This document shows, piece after piece, positions 41,211 to 42,730 of a stretch of DNA of 42,730 nt. The notes under the pieces are model-generated. The model saw only the letters and a program-made list of their open reading frames with translations. It had not been told where the DNA came from and ran no database searches. Origin of the DNA: Alphaproteobacteria bacterium (GTDB lineage Bacteria; Pseudomonadota; Alphaproteobacteria; UBA9219); assembly GCA_009779135.1 (NCBI GenBank), contig WREW01000009.1, positions 1 through 42,730 on the forward strand, read 5' to 3'. The translations under genes and the position numbers were made by a program. Position 1 is the first letter of the stretch. Every line of letters starts with the position of its first letter.

Positions 41211-42236
41211 ATGTCCCCCTCTCGCCAAGCCACCTGTTGGATCCTCACAAAAGGCGTAATAGGCATGGATAATCAATGCCTTGGACTCGCCGATGCGTTG
41301 AAAACCACTCCGGTTGTGAAACGAATCGTCCTCCGCACGCCATGGAAGCAACTCGCGCCATACTGGCGTATGAATCTTAATTATGCATTAAGCCGCGAGA
41401 GTGACTCCCTTGCGCCGCCATGGCCGGATCTGGTGATCGCGGCGGGCCGCGCGGGAGGGACGGCGGCTTTGCTCCTCAAGCAGCGCGCGCGCAAACAGAG
41501 GCATCCTCTTGTGACGGTTTATATCCAAAACCCATTTATTGACCCGCGTCACTTTGATCTTGTGGCCGTGCCAAGACATGACAATGTGTGGGGCGACAAT
41601 GTGGTGACGACACGAGGCTCCATCAACCGCATAACACCTGCACTTTTAACGCGAGAAAAAGAAATATTCCGCCAGATGTTCGAGCCGCTGCCATCCCCGC
41701 GCATCGCGGTATGCATCGGTGGCCGCAACGCCGTCTATGATTTTGAAGAAGAGGATATGACAACACTCGCCGCGCAACTCGTAGAACTTGCCGAACAAAC
41801 GCAAGGCTCTTTGATGATAACAACCTCCCGCCGCACCGGCGAAAAAAACCTTTCCATTTTGCGCGACGCCCTCGAACAAACCTCATTGTCATTGGCAGGA
41901 GGGCCACAAGGCCCGACGCGGCAATCTCAGCATATTTTATGGACAGGCCAAGGCCCCAACCCCTATTGCGCCATGCTCGCATGGGCCGACGCCGTTTTAG
42001 TCACCGCCGACTCCGTCAACATGATCTCCGAAGCCTGCACCACAGGCCTACCTGTTCATGTGATTCCGCTAAAAGGCGGCTCCCCCAAGTTCCGCCGCTT
42101 CCACCAAAGCTTGCGCGATGACGGCCTGACGCGGCCCTTTCAAGGCAAACTGGAACACTGGTCTTATAATCCTTTACAAGACGCCGAACTCGTCGCCGCG
42201 CGGGTGAGGGCGCTACTTGAAACAATCACTTCCTGA
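41211..42236 (+). CDS. Mitochondrial fission ELM1 family protein
   Basis: A 341-residue protein of the ELM1 (DUF1022-type) family, named after a plant mitochondrial fission factor but widespread in Alphaproteobacteria with unknown function; the fold resembles GT-B glycosyltransferases. Seen: CWILTKGVIGMDNQCLGLADAL at the N-terminus, PDLVIAAGRAGGTAAL, VYIQNPFIDPRHFDLVAVPRHD, IAVCIGGRNAVYDF, and NPYCAMLAWADAVLVTADSVNMISEACTTGLPVHVIPL. AAGGAG lies ten bases before ATG 41211, so the upstream open frame from 41055 is disregarded. Residues 226-239 are encoded by DNA resembling an intergenic repeat. The 3' end overlaps the convergent gene by 11 bases. Confidence 0.9.
   Translation: MSPSRQATCWILTKGVIGMDNQCLGLADALKTTPVVKRIVLRTPWKQLAPYWRMNLNYALSRESDSLAPPWPDLVIAAGRAGGTAALLLKQRARKQRHPLVTVYIQNPFIDPRHFDLVAVPRHDNVWGDNVVTTRGSINRITPALLTREKEIFRQMFEPLPSPRIAVCIGGRNAVYDFEEEDMTTLAAQLVELAEQTQGSLMITTSRRTGEKNLSILRDALEQTSLSLAGGPQGPTRQSQHILWTGQGPNPYCAMLAWADAVLVTADSVNMISEACTTGLPVHVIPLKGGSPKFRRFHQSLRDDGLTRPFQGKLEHWSYNPLQDAELVAARVRALLETITS
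41887..41926 (+). repeat. Half-copy of intergenic repeat inside a coding region
   Basis: The stretch starts TGTCATTG and ends GGCCCGACGCGGCAATC (41910-41926). The latter 17 bases are the exact reverse complement of 20764-20780 in the palindrome after ftsA, and GACGCGGCAATC also matches its left half. TGTCATTG and a following AGGA match the palindrome's opening. The reading frame is kept, coding for a Gly/Pro/Gln-rich loop in the ELM1-family protein. This resembles the palindromic elements of Rickettsia that insert in frame in genes. Confidence 0.6.
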
Positions 42237-42726
42237 CACAGCGGACAGCTTGGGTGTTAGATTTGAGGCAGCTTTTCTCGAAACCGTCAGAAAACTGCTT
42301 ACACCTCGCATAACTAGTGTTCCCAGAGGTCTCAGTAGATGACCAGTAGGTATCTCCGGATAATCCGCTGCCGGGGATATTTTTAGTCTGGAAAAGCACG
42401 GCTAACTCAAGTCTGGCGGGCAGATACCAGTCACTATGCCCATGCACGGTCAGATTATGGCACCAGAGCGCTGCGCGATAAGGCGCAGGCGATGGCCCAT
42501 TACCAAACGCGACAAGCCCCGCCGTATTGCTTGATCCTGAAATCTCGTGCGTAAAGCCTGTAACGATGTCATTGCCATAGGGGCCTCCATCATTCCATGA
42601 GGTTTCCTGCCGCGCGCCGGCGCAAATTGACCCGTTCCAGGTAAAACCCATATCACAGGCCGTGGCATACATCTTAACATTTCCATCCGGCGACAGACCC
42701 ATATAAATCGTGCTATCCTGACACAT
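42226..42726 (-). CDS. C-terminal part of a DUF1566 (Lcl-type) domain protein
   Basis: The frame is open to the window edge, so this is probably the 3' part of a longer gene; the ATG at 42726 need not be the start. The 166 visible residues end in a recognisable DUF1566 domain: SDWYLPARLELAVLF, TYWSSTETSGNTSYARCKQFSDG and AVRCVRK. Several cysteines (CQD, ACDMGF, SICAG, WCHN, RCKQ, SCLK, RCVR) suggest an exported, disulfide-bonded protein. Such domains occur in surface and adhesin-like proteins. The function is unknown, and the N-terminal architecture is not visible. Confidence 0.8.
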   Translation of the reverse strand: MCQDSTIYMGLSPDGNVKMYATACDMGFTWNGSICAGARQETSWNDGGPYGNDIVTGFTHEISGSSNTAGLVAFGNGPSPAPYRAALWCHNLTVHGHSDWYLPARLELAVLFQTKNIPGSGLSGDTYWSSTETSGNTSYARCKQFSDGFEKSCLKSNTQAVRCVRK

Positions 42727-42730
42727 CGTG

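Overview
The window is a gene-dense stretch of bacterial chromosome that looks alphaproteobacterial. The block mutY / DUF721 (dciA) / DsbA-like / smc, the block cdsA-dxr-rseP-bamA-skp-fabZ-lpxA-lpxI-lpxB, and a dcw division cluster are laid out as in that class. LpxI, HpnN, a SapC-family protein and an ELM1-family protein point the same way. The species cannot be named from the sequence; a Rhodospirillales- or Micavibrio-like lineage is a guess. Nearly all of it is core cell-envelope and division machinery. I see no tRNA, rRNA, CRISPR array, transposase or phage gene, and no gene-free stretch longer than 300 bases.

Layout. 1-155: a cloverleaf-like palindromic repeat and a C/G-rich hairpin. 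156-4871 (minus): smc, a DsbA-like thiol oxidoreductase and dciA, reading away from mutY. 4870-9020 (plus): mutY, an unrecognised exported protein and lptD. 9102-18568 (plus): isoprenoid, phospholipid, outer-membrane-assembly and lipid A genes (cdsA, dxr, rseP, bamA, skp-like, fabZ, lpxA, lpxI, lpxB). 18563-20692: two divergent glycosyltransferases (GT4 minus, GT9 plus), probably for the LPS core. 20690-20794: a large palindrome whose arms contain the stop codons of both flanking genes. 20792-35279 (minus): the dcw cluster in the order mraZ-rsmH-ftsL-ftsI-murE-murF-mraY-ftsW-murG-murC-murB-ftsQ-ftsA, almost all overlapping or a few bases apart. 35280-35467: five TGGG-type repeats at exact 10-bp spacing (MraZ operator) and a rho-independent terminator. 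35468-41158 (minus): SapC-family protein, surE, mlaA, hpnN and an Lrp/AsnC regulator. 41211-42236 (plus): an ELM1-family protein. 42226-end (minus): the C-terminal part of a DUF1566 protein cut by the window edge.

How it fits together. The plus-strand half builds the outer membrane: lipid A (FabZ, LpxA, LpxI, LpxB), its transport (LptD), beta-barrel insertion (BamA, Skp-like), proteolysis (RseP) and precursors (CdsA, Dxr). The minus-strand half makes UDP-MurNAc-peptide and lipid II (MurB, C, E, F, G, MraY) and divides the cell (FtsA, I, L, Q, W). MlaA and HpnN add lipid trafficking. Genes usually found in these clusters are missing: murD between mraY and ftsW, ddl between murB and ftsQ, ftsZ after ftsA, lpxD before fabZ, and frr-uppS before cdsA. 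They must lie elsewhere or be replaced.

No wholly new multi-gene system is evident. The observations most worth a second look are an intergenic-repeat half that appears to sit in frame inside the ELM1-family gene, the double-stop palindrome, the cloverleaf repeat, the five-unit MraZ operator, the dispersed division and wall genes, and the unknown exported protein next to lptD.
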